DNA of 5,084 bases from CAYYVJ01 sp964475115 (GTDB lineage Bacteria; Bacillota; Clostridia; Lachnospirales; Lachnospiraceae), in the NCBI GenBank assembly GCA_964475115.1, contig CAYYVJ010000121.1, forward strand, positions 1-5,084, read 5' to 3'. Position 1 is the first letter of the stretch. Each line of letters opens with the position of its first letter. A model generated the notes under the pieces. It was not told where the DNA came from. It made no database searches and saw only the letters and a list, made by a program, of their open reading frames with translations. This document shows positions 5,061 to 5,084 of the stretch, piece by piece. Position numbers and translations under genes: made by a program.

Positions 5061-5084
5061 TCATGAATTCTTAAAGATATCACG
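5061..5084 (-). CDS. Possible C-terminal tail of the gene upstream of rpmF (DUF177/YceD?)
   Basis: The last 24 bases read on the minus strand as RDIFKNS followed by TGA (5061-5063), 39 nt before the rpmF start. In Firmicutes the gene just before rpmF is usually the DUF177 (YceD) 23S rRNA accumulation protein, whose end often has a charged-hydrophobic tail like this. Seven residues are too few for identification, so the call rests mainly on gene order. Confidence 0.3.
   Translation of the reverse strand, partial: RDIFKNS

Overview
The window reads as chromosomal DNA from a low-GC Gram-positive anaerobe of the Clostridia, most likely a Lachnospiraceae-type plant-fibre or gut fermenter. This rests on the AT-rich intergenic DNA, strong GGAGG-type ribosome binding sites, sigma-A-like promoters, the Lachnospiraceae/Clostridium style of the L32 protein and of the GH94 phosphorylase, and a sugar ABC transporter lipoprotein. 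The assignment is by recall of family sequences, not by a search.

Layout: bases 1-902 (minus) hold the N-terminal 300 codons of a sugar-binding lipoprotein of an ABC importer; its C-terminus and any permease genes lie beyond the left edge. A 73-nt gap separates it from a LacI-family repressor gene at 976-1992 (minus), which is probably co-transcribed with it. A 337-nt divergent regulatory region (1993-2329) follows. Reading rightward is a complete GH94 phosphorylase gene (2330-4765, plus), best matching cellobiose phosphorylase. A strong bidirectional terminator (about 4801-4833) separates it from the convergent ribosomal protein gene rpmF (4842-5021, minus). The last 24 bases may be the tail of the gene upstream of rpmF.

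How the parts fit: the lipoprotein would capture a beta-gluco-oligosaccharide (cellobiose or a short cellodextrin is the best guess), the missing permeases would import it, and the cytoplasmic phosphorylase would split it with phosphate to glucose 1-phosphate plus glucose, saving ATP. An identical 17-bp sequence (TTAATCGTTTTCGTAAC) occurs exactly twice, once on the lacI promoter and once just downstream of the phosphorylase promoter. It is the obvious candidate operator through which the LacI protein would control both directions.

This is a well-organised sugar-use locus built from known families next to a housekeeping gene. I do not see a new system. The points most worth a second look are the paired operators and their asymmetric placement, the phased T-tracts and inverted repeats in the divergent region, the hexapeptide-repeat tether of the lipoprotein, and a perfect AT hairpin just upstream of rpmF. 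I saw no tRNA, rRNA, CRISPR array, insertion sequence or phage gene.
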